Below are positions 46,937-60,132 of a stretch of DNA of 64,000 nt, piece after piece (position 1 is the first letter of the stretch; every line of letters starts with the position of its first letter). The position numbers and the translations under genes were made by a program. Under the pieces are notes generated by a model. That model searched no databases. It saw nothing but the letters and a program-made list of their open reading frames with translations, and was not told where the DNA came from. Source of the DNA: Dirofilaria immitis (taxonomy: Eukaryota > Nematoda > Chromadorea > Rhabditida > Onchocercidae). The DNA lies in NCBI GenBank assembly GCA_024305405.1, contig JAKNDB010000088.1:248001-312000 (forward strand), given 5' to 3'.

Positions 46937-47461
46937 ATGAGGAACATATTAATATTACTGATTGTTTTATCAGCAATTGCTACTGTACAATCATATGGTT
47001 GGGGATATCCAAGTTACGGTTATGGTTTTCGTAGAAGATATTATGGTCCAGCATATGGTGGATTTGGTCCATATGGTGGTGGATGGTAAATTATATTTAT
47101 TGTAATTTGTTTTGTTTTATTTGGAAATACTTTGCTTTCTGTTTGAGCTTGTAGGATATCATAAGATATAAAAACATCTATTACATGCGTTCTTTAAAAT
47201 TCTATGAAAAACGGCGAAAGATGAAGAATCCAACGTAAGTCAAAGTGAACTAATGAAATTACATTTCTGATCGATGTTGAATATTGGTTTGCATGGATTA
47301 AGACGAGCTTTGACAAAACTTTGATTTATTGAATGAAAAATTGTTCAACAAAAAAAAATATGCATGTTTCAATCATATTTCTCTTCAGGGGTGTACCATA
47401 TGGAGGAGGATTATTCGGTCGAACATTAGGAATTGGAGGAACATTATTTGGCAAGAAATAA
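46937..47461 (+). CDS. Gly/Tyr-rich secreted peptide with LFGKK tail
   Basis: Exon 1 is 46937-47085 and exon 2 is 47389-47461 (TAA), with a phase-2 intron of 303 bases. The 73-residue product starts MRNILILLIVLSAIATVQS (signal peptide). YGWGYPSYGYGFRRRYYG, then GGFGPYGGGW, then GVPYGGGLFGRTLGIGGT and LFGKK follow. An FRRR basic run could be a processing site (inference). The intron and exon sequences are almost the same as the minus-strand gene at 32530, but the four Gs at the acceptor keep the frame here. TTCAG|G about 18 bases before the ATG may be a trans-splice acceptor. Confidence 0.86.
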
Positions 47462-49656
47462 TAATTGATATTTCACAATTTCAAAACATTTGTATTTTAC
47501 TAACCAAATATTTTAATATATTTCTGCATATTTTTACTTATCAAATTAAATGTTAAAAAAGGTCACAGTGCATTCATTACCTCAGCAAAAATTGATATCA
47601 AATGCATATTTTAGTTAGTATGCATGTAGTTTATAAATTTATTGATAAAAATAGTGAAAGAATTATTTTTGTGTATAAATATTGTTATGTCGATCATTTG
47701 TTTCATATTCATATACAAAAAGATTACAAAATTTGTATCGATTTAAAATACCATACGTAAGATAGCATTTAATTTTAATATTGCAGTGAAAATCTTTTGG
47801 TATAAAGAAATATAGCTTAAATACCATTGATCATTTCTTGTGGTTAATTTTGTAATCCAAATTCAGCATATTTCGATGCTAGTTAAAAGTCGTCCAGATT
47901 CCATTAACAAGCAGGTTGATTATAATTAAACATAATCAAATACTTAATATAAACTTTGAATTCTAAAACAAAGAATTTTTATTAACGAAATAATCGAGAA
48001 TCAATAGTGAAATCCCGAGAAAAATTCAGACATATGAACATTACACTTGACAAATAGAAATTTTCAAATATGCTTGTTGCTGAATTATTTGTCAGATAAC
48101 TCTGGTTGTTTTCATTTCCAAAATGTTTTTTCATTTCTGGAAAAGCAAATTATTAATAAAATACCAATTTTCGATCAAATACCTTCAAGAAAAAAGAGAA
48201 CAGTTTAATTTAGGAGGAAGGCTGGAATAACAGAATATCAGTTTTTACCAAAGAGTTAAATTTGATTAGTGGGGCAAATATCACTTATTATTCTCCTGAT
48301 GCACACTTATTTTATCTGACATCGTTCAAAACTAGAACATAATATTAATGTTTGTATCTGCGATCTTCAAGATATGAATCTGCTGATTTTCGAATTTACG
48401 AATGGATGTCAAACAATTGCATATTATTATAATTTTTACTTCCGATTCTTTTTTGTTCTGATTTTGTATATGAAAAACTAACGATTGTATCAGCCATTTC
48501 AAAAAACCCTCAAAGAGAAGCAGAATTAAATAGACATTAGAGAATCGTTATTATGCGAAATGTGCGCAATGATGTAATTATCAAATAATAATTTTTATGT
48601 AAATTGTTTATCTTAATCGCATGTAATAATCTGAACAAATATCAGCATAGCGAGCAAGCAGGCATATTTCCGCCAAATAAAAGTTAAAGCTGAAGAATGA
48701 GATATGAAGAATTCAACTGATATCAGCATTTTCAATATTTCCATCATTTTTTCATGTCAAACATAATTCCTACAATTTGGATCGTCCATATCTCACTGAA
48801 CAGCGTATTATAGTTATTCTTCTAAATTAAGAAAATAAATCTTTGCGGATTTGCTTTTTAATAGGGATTATAGAAGCTGCTTTTCAAACTATAGAAGGAG
48901 AAACGAAAAGTATAAAACAATAATATAAGAGACTGATATGACAAACAATTGTTAGACTACAACCTCATGCTTTAATAAGATTTTCGATAAATAAAATAGG
49001 AAAAGAAAATTAAAAATAAAAAGAGACTTTCTGGAATATCTCTTATTTTGTTTTAGTTAGACTTGTTAAAATTTAAAAGTTTAACTTGGATTCCTTAAAT
49101 GATAAATGCTAAAAGATTTATTCATCGAGCGATTTGACGGAAATGGAATTTTCAGAAAGATTCTTTATGAATGACTGCAACGATTTAAAATTAGGTTTAA
49201 ACTGAGATTTCGTTTTGTTGACATAAAATTCAATTTTATTATTTATTATGCATATCAGTAACAATCCAAAGATTTTCGCTTATTTAATTAATTAAATGAA
49301 TTTTCAGTCTGTATGTGATGATATTATCGCAAAATAATCTGTTGGCAAATTGAAATTATTTTTAATATAAATATATCGAAATAACCAAATTATTTCTTGC
49401 ACAATTCATTATTCACCACAAAACGAATGTTACGATATCTAAATGTAACGAATCATTTATCGAATTCTTCTCTTTGTTTTCTATAACAAAGCTTATGTAC
49501 AACATTTTAAATAATATTCCATTAGATTGCCATATTTATAGAAAGCAATTTCACTATAAAAAGGATTTTTATCTGATCTTATTTTATTCAGCTAATCAAT
49601 CGGTTTATCATTCTGCTGCTCATCTCATTCTTATAATATATTTTATTCACATTTGT
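47462..49656. other. AT-rich flank, no gene
   Basis: Positions 48.4-48.8 kb are a diverged relative of 18.8-19.1 kb (same direction). I see no exon. Short open frames such as 49474-49659 have no support. Confidence 0.45.
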
Positions 49657-52183
49657 TAAGATTTCTTTTGCTTGATTTGTTTAACATAATTATTATTGGA
49701 TAAAATTCATCACGATCAATTCTTTCACAAATAGATCAAAGATTGAGATCATAAAAAGGTTATTTCCCTACCATATATCCCGAAAAGAAATTTTTCTGCA
49801 ATATTTGTAATAAATATTGCCGGCATGCTAAAGTATAAACGTCCAGTATTGTTGAAGTGTTGAAGAATTTTCTACTGCATTTTAAGATAATTTCACAAGA
49901 TGTCATCGATTTATAGATTCAATGTAAAAATTGCATTCTCAGAAATATCACTTCTGCAGAATGAAGAAAAAATAATGGAAGAAGTATATCATTAAATGTT
50001 TTCCATCCGCTGGGAAAATGGAAGAGAGATTGCTGGTTATTAATAGAATAGAATGCTATTACTTATATGCATTATGTGAAAATAATTTCCACAGATACTT
50101 TATGCGAATTTAATTTAATTCATCCAGTTTTATTTAAAAAATTACGATTGATAGTTTATCGATCAAAAAGCTAAAATTCATTGGTCATATTTCAGATTTA
50201 AGCTCAATTTTGAAATATCAGCATATATGATTAGATGATTACATTTCTTCCTAGTTCAGAAAATACACCGTTGGACTCTGTTTATTATATTCTTTGATAA
50301 ATGATAATGAGATGATAATAATAAACATAAACTCCATAGCCATCACTAGATCATTTATCTTTCTTATGGGGATTCTTTGGTTGCAATCGCTTTAATCTCA
50401 ATGACTTAAATCCAACAATAAAAATCGTAACAAGCTTTCCATTAGTGAACCTGTAAAGTTATCATTATCAAGTTTCAATAACAGTAATAACAATTAAAAT
50501 CATTGGATTTTTATTGTATGTAATGATCAGTTATATATTACTATTTGCATATTCATTAAGCAATATCATCTCATTGTTGTATTACATTAATTCTTTTGAC
50601 TCCTTTATCGTTTCGCTATTCGGATTCTAAATTCGAAGTATAAATACTTAATACTTTGCTCATTCACCCTTTCTATTGATGACAATATGTTCATTATAAT
50701 AATATTAATTTATAATTGTATCAATCGACGACAATTTATTCACTATAATATCGATGACAATAGTCTACTGTAATAATTATAATTTATAATTGTTGCACGA
50801 AATATTAATTTGTGCTTTCTGTATTTTATGCGATTTTTCGTGTAGTTATTATAAAAACACCGTTGCTAATGTGATTCTTTTGACAAATATAATTTGTAGT
50901 TTCAGACAGTATGTTTATCGATAATATATTGATTATGGTGGCATATTTGTGATATTGCGACGAGTATACTCATGCACTTAATTATAATTAAGGAAATAGT
51001 GAAATCGAGTAAGTTACTAATAAAGCAGCTACTTCCTAGAAAAACAAGAATCTGATAAGTTAAATGAATATTGTCAAAAATTGTTTTCGTCAATAAATAT
51101 TACATATGATTACTAATATCACTGGATTTATTTTTAATGAAATAATCTTGTACTAAAAGGATAGTGCAAATTGATGCAGATAAAGCTGTTCTTTTTTTCG
51201 AAATAAATTCCTATAAAGCGTAACTTTTATGTTAATTAATTTTTTATGTCAGAATCGATCCTAATAGTTGTTCAGACTTGTTTCTTTGTACATCATCTTC
51301 CATAAACGTTAATAATTCTTTCGATATTCTCTCTCATATCGAAGGCATAAAAGCAAATCTTGAATGGATTTCATTCTTCGATTTATCACTTTTTTATTCT
51401 TTAAATTATGATCTGCTATTGATCAGTAATGTAGAACAACGAAGCAAAAACACAAAAAAATCCTATCGATTCAAATGTTAGAATCTCCATCTCTAAGACT
51501 TCCAATAATTAATCAACATAACGATATTCAATATCATTCAGCTTTGCTCACAGTGTGACTTTTATATTTGCGCTTTGGAATTTTTTAATTTCATTTTTAT
51601 TTCATGAATTTTATAATATTTATCATTTAGTAAAAATAAGAATATCTTATTATAAGAATGTTTTATTTAAAAATAAGAATATTTTATTTTCGTCTCGAAG
51701 AAAATTGCGTTCAAATTCTGGAAAAGTTTTTGGTGCCGGAATTACCGGCAGAAAATGACTACTCATTGTGAATGTATATAATAAATGTGAAAGTATATAC
51801 GAATATTATGAAACTCATCGCAAATTCAAATCTAAAGACCGGTCGTTTATGTTTTTAACACCAGTATAAAATTTGAATCCAATTCTAGTATTAATTTTAT
51901 CACTTAAGAATACTTGCTGTTTTGCTTACTCATGCATTTTTATATGCAAATTTGAATGATAATCGATAGAATAGTATTTATATCTAAAAGTGACTGATCG
52001 ATATTCCATGAACATAAATTCAGGTGATTGTGTAGCCAATTTGATACCAATTTTTTTATAAAATGGGAATGTGTAACAGTTTAAGCATTTAAAAGTTTAT
52101 AAAGAAAAGAGTTTATAAGGGAATTTTAAAAGTTGCGAGATGAAAATTAAAAAAATAAAATGTTTTGAAATAAAAAATATCAA

Positions 52184-52499
52184 CTATTTCTTTTTGCCCA
52201 AAATTGCACCTGCGATCGGTACGCTTGGATTAGATGGAATCGGCCTGAAATATTAATAAAATATAATAACTTTTTGTCATATAATTTTATCATTAATTAA
52301 ATACAATTTTTGATAACATCTTGTTTGCAACTGCAAAAAGTAAGTACTATCATATAAAACAAAATCTTTGCAAATTAATGAAAAGTATAACTTACATAGC
52401 GGGAAACTGCTGTGGATTATAATATGGATATCCCCAATTGAAAGATTCCACACTTACGATAACGAATAAGACGATCAACAGCAGTACTATGTTTTTCAT
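52184..52499 (-). CDS. Small secreted GKKK-tailed peptide (third close copy)
   Basis: Exon 1 is 52499-52396 and exon 2 is 52244-52184 (TAG), with a phase-2 GT-AG intron of 151 bases. The 54-residue product has the same signal peptide as the genes at 19960 and 33993 and the same SNPSVPIAGAIL segment. The middle differs: FNWGYPYYNPQQFPAM replaces YYDPWQFPVM, and the end is GKKK, not GRKK. The changes are mostly in the mature aromatic part. The usual T-rich AG site precedes the ATG. Confidence 0.85.
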
Positions 52500-52959
52500 A
52501 TTTCCAATCAAAATCTGATGATTACCTAAAAAATATTAGTATGAGCTATAAAAGGAAAAATTTCTATTGTCTTAAAACAGAATATGTTGAATAAAGCATT
52601 TTTTAAAATTTTTGTACATTGAAATATATTAACCGACAGTTTAAAATGAAATAATTCTCTCATTTATGTATGATATCGCTGATGATTCTTTTTAAATTTA
52701 AAAAAAAATTTGAAATACAATTTACTTCATTGTCAAACAAGGAAGAATAATCATTCATGATATATTTGGCATGACCTTCAGCATTTTGAGTTAAGAAAAC
52801 TCCATGAATGAAATTAGCTAATTTAACATTAAATTGATTTCTTGGTTATATTATCGAATTAAGGCGAGGATTGCAGTAGAATTAATGAGAGAAAAAGTAG
52901 AATTTGTACAACTGCCTTCGATATAACGTTTATATGTTGCAAGAAGTGAAGTCGATGTT

Positions 52960-53340
52960 ATGTAAGGTCTTATAAATTACGTTTTACAAACTATGATATT
53001 AACTATATGTTCTTTTTTTCTCCTTCATCAAATGTTCTTGAGTCTTTTAGTACTGAAATATTCTAAACATCCATATTAATTTTAAAAATCAATGGAAAAA
53101 TAATTTGTTTTCTTTTAAAATATGTTATTGCTCAATGGGAAATTACTGGAAATTATTAAAATTATATTTCTGGATTAAAGTTTTCTAAGCTTCTACAACA
53201 AAAAATATCTGTAAAATAACAGTATCAGCGTATAAGAAAAAGGAACTAAAAACACACAACGTTTAGTTCATGAATAGACGAATAGAAGTCTTAATTTTTA
53301 ATGTCGTATTCAAGCTGATCCACTTTTTCAGTCTTTTATA
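52960..53340 (-). promoter_or_regulatory. Upstream region of the gene at 52499
   Basis: On the minus strand, a TATAAAAG box at 53340-53333 and an initiator-like TCAG at 53318-53315 match the arrangement at 33155. Closer to the gene is a TTATAA-type box near 52973. The sequence is almost the same as 33155-33540. Confidence 0.45.
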
Positions 53341-55114
53341 TCATTCGCTGATTTCATTTCTAACGCAGAAAATAATGCGAAACGGAAATGAATATAGTAT
53401 GAATTTTTAACATAAATTCGTTCAAATGATACTATTTTCGTTGTAGTATTTCGAAATATTGTCCTTTTTCTTAACGTTTATTTCATGCATGTTTCATCAT
53501 ACATTTGAAATGAAGATTCCGAAAGGAACAGTATCTTGAAATAACGCTACGAGAAAAAAAATCCAAAAAAGATATCCCTTTAATTTTTTCTTGTTTCTCA
53601 AAGGATATGATACAAAATAGGTAAATTCTTTGGATATTAAATCAACCGTTGAAAAAAAAAACTCCACAAAATAGGGCGAAAAAATTTGAGCAAAAAAATC
53701 ACTTAATTACTTCAAAAATTTAAAATTAGTTCAAGTACCATAAAATTTGATAGAAAATGAAACATAGTTTCAGTTAATGGATCGAAATTTCCGTTAAATA
53801 TTCAGAAATGAACTCCGAGAATTTTATAAATCTATGACAAGTGAATAAATTAGATTCAAATTATTTTTTTAGAAAAAAATTGAAAATTGCAATAACCAAA
53901 TTATTTGTTCGAAAGAATTATAGGATAATGAAAAACTATGGTAATAAATAAATTATATTCTAAAAAAGATGCATTATAAGAACGATGCAAAAATACACTC
54001 AAAGTTTCGTTGATTAAGCTTAGCCGAATTTTCTTAATCGTCTCCGAAAATACCATGGAATGGAAGAATATAATTAATATGATACTGTTCTAAACGATTA
54101 GAAATAAAACATACACAGTTATTATCAGAAAGACAGGAGGAAAGAATAAATCGTCGTCATTTTCTCGATATTAAAATTATGATATTTCCTCAAACAACCA
54201 ATAGCAGCAATTAAATTTTTTATTCACTTCCAAAAATTGAAGAACAGTGTAAGTTATCTTTAGAAAATATTGATTTTAGGTTTGCATACTGTTGTTTTGG
54301 TTCTTTGATAGACACAATTAATTTTATATAACTACTCAGAATTAATTTTATATAACTACTTAGAATACGGGTTCTAAAATTGCTGTAACATCAGATCAAA
54401 TTAATATTGTTTCAACTTTTTCTTCAAGTTATTTTGTTCTTATTAAAACTGGATTTTTATTGTTTTTTATTGCTAGATTATGAATTTATGCATTTTTATT
54501 ATTCTAAAAAAGTAGTAAACCTTTATTGCATCAATATTTATCGTAGTTTTTGTTACCTCGAAATTAAGGATAAATTATTTTTAATCTTGCTTTTTGAAAA
54601 ATTATGGAATCATTTTCCAAATTCGATAAAAATAGGGAAAAAGAATTGAAAAGGAGAGGAAGTGATAGAAAAGACGTTAGATATAAGAAGGATCATTTAT
54701 AGAAGAATTCTGACGGGGAATAGGATTTTTCAGAACGAGCCACCGCGCGTGGCTAAAACGATTTAAAATGAGGTTCGAAATGACATTTCGTCTGTGTTGG
54801 CGTGAAACTCAATTTTAACCTGTCGGTATGCTTTCCAGTAGCGATAGCATAAGCTCTTTTAGAATGATAAATTCAATATAATTACCACTAATGAAATCTT
54901 GAAGTTTTTCCATTTTTTTAATTAATTTAAATGGATGCTTAGTTTATAAAATGATTGATTGATTGATAAGAGAGTATTGTCACAGTTATATGATAGTAAA
55001 ATGATTTATGAAATGTAGTTGTTACACTTAGTTAGCTAATTAAGAAAGAATTGATTTCATAAATTTTTGTATTATAACGAATTTCTCGCCAGCTACTTTA
55101 TATTAATTAAGATT

Positions 55115-55128
55115 GATCGATTTTTCAG
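55115..55128 (+). promoter_or_regulatory. Likely trans-splice acceptor of MCMBP
   Basis: CGATTTTTCAG ends at 55128, 17 bases before the ATG at 55146. A short T-rich AG site just before the start is typical of nematode spliced-leader acceptors. Confidence 0.5.
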
Positions 55129-55145
55129 CTTCTTTTTTTTACAAA

Positions 55146-58100
55146 ATGCAGAATGATGAAAATCAAAACTCGACCAAGTCGCAGATTTCTACAAATGTGA
55201 AAATACATAATGAAAATTCCACTATCGAAAATGGTTTTCCAGAAGAATTAGCGAAAAATAATAAGAAGGATATATACAATGAAATTGATGCCATATTCTT
55301 TGGTTAGTTTCATTAATTTGATGAATTGATTAATCAAATTATGAAAAACCTCTTTTTTCTGTTTTCGGATTACTTATGCTTATATTACGGATATTTTTAT
55401 GGCTATTAAGTTTGAGCATATAATTTTTTGAATTTCAATAATTATTATGCTTTATGTTTATCGTGTTTCTGATTCTTAAACATTTTCTTTTGTACGGTCA
55501 ATTTCATGCCGAAAAAAGTAGAGCAAATTTAAGTTTTGGTTATATAAACAGTCGATATTCCTAAAAGTTAATTCAAAAGGTTAATATTTTTGTTAAAACT
55601 TTAACTTGGATGAGTTTATTTCTCTTGTCGGATTAATTTGATATTCATTATGGGTGCTCAAATAAGAATATTTGCTTCAGTCTTTTCGAGTAGAATTATA
55701 TTGTAAAATTGTTTGTATTGTATATTTTTTTGATGATAAAAACAGACATGTCTTTTGAAATTTCAATTTAAACAAGTTAAAAATAATTGTTGCAGAGGAT
55801 GTCGCAGAATACACAAAAGATGCATGCAAGCTGATTACAAAGTTGAAAGAGAAATACAAGAATGAATTTAAGGTAAATATTAAAAGATAGTATGGATGAA
55901 AATTTTATTATATCAGATTTTAGTGATAATCATTTTAATGCATAATTATGGGTTTATATTTGATAATGTGTGTGGAATAATTTAATGCATCGTTTATTGC
56001 AAATATTGAGTGAATTAGTGATTGAAATTGGATTTAACTGGTACGGATAGGATATACGATGATTGGAGGGAAGAGGAAGTACTGGAAATTTTCAGTTTTG
56101 TTTTTAAATTTTCTTCAGAATTGGAAATATCTCTGTACGGATCATGTGGAACAAGGTGATTTAGTACAAATGCGTGGAATGATACTTAATGGAATGCAAG
56201 TAGAATTCTCATTGAATGCAGTAATTACGGAAGATGAAGATGGTAATGATCGTACAGTTTGTGGAATTTTAAGAAATCGCATCGATTGCTCAGTTAGATT
56301 GATTTTTCCATTTTTCTGAAGTTATTATTTATTTCTTGTCGGATTTGCAGAGTTTTAATTTAAATTCTTCGGAATTGGTCTGTAAAAATTTGAATAACTT
56401 TGAGTTTTAATTCATTAATTTTTACATTTTTGAAAAAAGCTTCCACTTCTAGAATATCAAGGAAACAAAGGATATAAGTCGCCGAAACGCGTACATTTTG
56501 GTACCGGAAAGAGGAATTACAGATTGGTACTTGGAAACTTTTTACGGTTAAATTTTGTTCTCATTTGAAGTAGAAAACTGTCTAATGCTTTCTGCCGAAA
56601 TACGCATATTTTGATATCGGAAAGAAGACTCACAGACTGGTAATCAGACGCTTTTAGAGCTAAATTTTGTTCACATTTGAAGCAGCATAATTGTCTAATC
56701 CTTCTTAATTTAAGGATTTACAAAATACATTCGCAACAATCACTTGTCATGGAGATATCTTTCTCACTTTTTGCACTATTAGTTGACTTGTAATCAGGTT
56801 TTCATGTAATAAAAAATGGTTGAAAAAGATTTTACTATCTCTGATATAAAAGTTTTCAGGCAAAAGTGGTGAAAGATGCAATGAAGCCCTCTTCAAAAAT
56901 GAAGAATCGAGAATTTATTCTATGGTAAATAATATCACTAAAATGTTATCGATACCTGTTCAGCAAAAATTTTTATTCAGTAAAGCTTCGCCAAGTATTT
57001 TTTTGAAATGCTAGATGAGTATTTTGCATATTAGTTGAAAGCATTACATAAGATTTTAGGAATATTTCTATAAAAATCATCTTTTCAGTTTTATGACGAA
57101 GAAAGCGAAAATTTCAAGCCAAATACCGTCCTTGATTTGTACGGCATTATCGATCTGGCTGAAACGAGTGTTGAGTAAGTGATTTCGTTTAAAATGATTC
57201 GACTAAAATTTTTTTCGATAAATTTCCAAAAATAAACGATAGTATGTATAGAAGTCACTGAAAACTTGTATTTCCTTTTGATAAATGGAAGAATATTAAC
57301 AAAGTATGATGTCATATTTTTATGTGCAATTATTGAACATAAATTTCGACCCAAAAATGATTAAATTGTCTATTGAAGTAATTGCTGCTAAACTTTCTTT
57401 GATGATCTTTGCAATTCTTTGTTTGTTTCCATTGCATTACGATTTTTTCAAAAGCCGTAAAGGTTTTTTTCAGGGAAGATGATGACGGTTCAAATGTAAA
57501 AACCCATCGAGGATGATTTCATTGCATGTTATTCACTACGAACCAGTAGAGTATCGTGCTATCGTATCTTCAGTTCATCCAGAAGTATCATTTTTTCTCT
57601 AATTTCAGATTTCGAATCAATATCAAAACAAATTCGATTACGATATTCTATTGATGATGCATTTGATTTTAATCAGCTTTTCGATGATGTAAAAATTAAA
57701 ATATTGTTTAAAATTTGAAAGAATCTGTTTATAGAAGAAATTTATGAAAATAAAATTATTTATATTACTTTCTGCTTTATTTCAAATATTTATCTTTGCT
57801 TAATTTTGATTTAATTCCTCCATTTTCGCTAACCAATTTGTTAAATTCTTATAGTAATGATATAAATGTATAAGAATGTTTCAGGTCTTAAACTATACAA
57901 ACATGCAAGGTTTTGACTCATTAATTTATGCTCTTGAGCAACTCTTGGGAAGTAAAATTATTGCACATTCTCTGGGATGCCAGTTATTCATTTCCGGTAA
58001 ATCTTTCTTTTTAGTTCTTTTGTCATAAAGTTACCGCATAAAGAAAAATACGTGTGATTTCAGCTTGATTTCAGACATTCTCAGCCACCAGGATCGGTTG

Positions 58101-60132
58101 AATATACATTTCCATACACGATAAAAAAGTATATGACAGCCAATTGATAATCGAAGCGATCAAACTTTTCATTCCAAAAGTATGTTCAGCTTAATCTCTT
58201 CTTGAGTATTTATAGAAGAAACATTTCTAGTTGAGGTAAATTTATATACATGCTTATATATATATTTGTTTCAATAGTTCAGTTTAAGAGAGTGAAGAAA
58301 TTATAGGTTCACGTCATCGATGTGGTGGAGGGAACAATGGAAAAGTCATGGGCATCATATGAAAAACCTCAGAATGATTTCTGAACAAGGTTTGCTTCAA
58401 GTATCCGACAATACTTTAATCATTATCGACGAAACTAAATTATCACCGGAAAACTTATTGCTTACTAAAAAGGTATTTTTTAGAAGAATCTCGAGTTTCA
58501 TATTCGTTTCAAATTACTTAAATTTTGTTTGTTAATCACAGTGAAAAGTTAAGCAAGAATACAATTATCATTTTTTAAACTCGTTCAAAAGCAAATTTAT
58601 GATAAATTTTGCTAAACGATAAGGTTAACAAATTAAAAAAAAGTAACTATGGTGTTAAATTAAAGCAAGTTAAATAGAAAACACAAATCAGCATTATCAA
58701 TATTTTTTCTGGAAGCATAAATTATAACGGTATTATTGATCTGTGGTATGGTTGCTGAATTATTCAGTTTGAGATTCTGAACTTTTAAATTTCGAATAAT
58801 ATGCTGCTAAGACAGATATACTGTGTAAGTTTGTAACGATTATGAATGTCTTGTTCTTTGTAGGGCGCGAAAACTATCATTTGATTAAGAATTTCTTGTC
58901 TACTCGAAAGATGCCTTTTATTTATCCATATCAAACAGTGGAAATCGAATCCAACATAAGCATACTTGTTTTGAGTGGGGAAAATGTTTTTCGGCCAGGT
59001 GTTCTTTTTATTTTGATCTGGATTTGTTGAATCTGAAATTAAATCTAAAATCAGAGGATTTATTATAAATTACTAAGGAGACAAAGTTAGTATTTAATCA
59101 ATTTCATGACGACGTCACAGATCAGACTATTGAAAATGATATTGTTAAACTATCAGCAATCAAAATCTTTTTAGAGCATCAGTTCTGAATATTCTTGCTT
59201 CTGTTTTTCGGAATTTTAATTATATATTTGTTCCCAGGACGGTTTTGCGATGGTTGTTTCTAAGTCATGCCCAAGAGATGCAAACTTTGTGCGACAGTAT
59301 GCTATTGAGCATAAAAGTGAACTTAATCTTTGTCGCCATGCAATTTTGTCTTGTCCCAAGAATTTTCGTGATGTCAAAATTTGTAAAGCTGTAGAAGGAG
59401 TAGGTATTTTCAACTCTAGACTATTTAAAGAAGTTGAGAGATCTGAAAAGAATTGAATAGAATAAAAAATTTTTGAAATTTCAGATGGCGGTTGAAAGTT
59501 TTTTGACAATGCAGCGCATGTGTAGGAATGTGGACGATAACTCAGCCAGATTACATCGACAGCTAATCATTTCTAAGTTATTATTATCTCATTTAATGAT
59601 TTGTAAACTTTTAATAACGTGGATTTTTCTTGCCTTAATTTTTGCGGATTAAAGCTGACTGAAATATCTACATGGTTGCTTACATTACACTATATTTCTC
59701 TAGAATAAAAAATGTAAAGTTAGAAATGTTTGAAGAGGGAACTATAATGATTTTATTGTATTCCAGATTGTTAGCATCATTAATGGGCGAAAAAATCGTT
59801 GATGAGGATTGCTGGAAAAAGCTGTTGTTCTTGAGAAAGGTATATTAATGTTTTATGAGTTGTTTTGAATAAACTATCATCTTCTACTGGGAAATTATTT
59901 TTGTATGATCTTGAACCGTAAAAATATCGGTAGATACGGAATGATATTATATTGCAGCATGAATATTTTGGTAATACATTTTTTTCTATGACAAACTTTG
60001 TTAATAGCAATCAACCAGTTAACCAAATCTCTGATGCTTCTTGTAAAAAGACTCATCATTAGGCATCTTGCTTGATAGTGTTCCACAAATATTATCATTT
60101 CGAAATTTAATTTATTTCAGAATTGCGACTGA
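55146..60132 (+). CDS. MCMBP: MCM-complex-binding protein homologue (frame problems in the middle)
   Basis: MCMBP binds MCM3-7 in the nucleus and helps assemble and unload the replicative helicase. The exons I infer are 55146-55302, 55796-55872, 56119-56292, 56453-56546, 56860-56924, 57089-57174, 57474-57584, 57609-57688, 57885-57996, 58075-58179, 58307-58472, 58864-58998, 59238-59399, 59485-59576, 59767-59839 and 60121-60132 (TGA), about 565 codons against about 640 in vertebrates. Family landmarks are KPNTVLDLYGII (exon 6), GLLQVSDNTLIIIDET (exon 11), KICKAVEG (exon 13) and HRQLIISK joined to LLASLMGEKI (exons 14-15). Exons 1-6 and 13-16 join in phase with GT-AG borders. In exons 7-12 the conserved reading changes frame near 57498, 57584, 58123, 58378 and 58865. 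Either the sequence has homopolymer errors or the gene is decaying. Confidence 0.78.

Larger units (their letters stand above)
49657..55080. repeat. Inverted duplication B, right arm
   Basis: This is the reverse-complement partner of 24240-29350. Within it, about 51.9-53.5 kb is instead an inverted near-copy of 32.99-34.56 kb, including the peptide gene. One copy type has been replaced by another, as in gene conversion or nested duplication. Its right end is the flank immediately upstream of MCMBP. Confidence 0.85.

Noticed and set aside
51555..51758. Open frame ending GAGITGRK, similar to the family tail
   Set aside because: The start is not ATG, no signal peptide or splice site precedes it, and the inverted partner near 27.3-27.5 kb does not keep the tail. 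Probably chance.
59216..59509. 97-codon minus-strand frame
   Set aside because: It is the antisense shadow of MCMBP exons 13-14, which show the family match.
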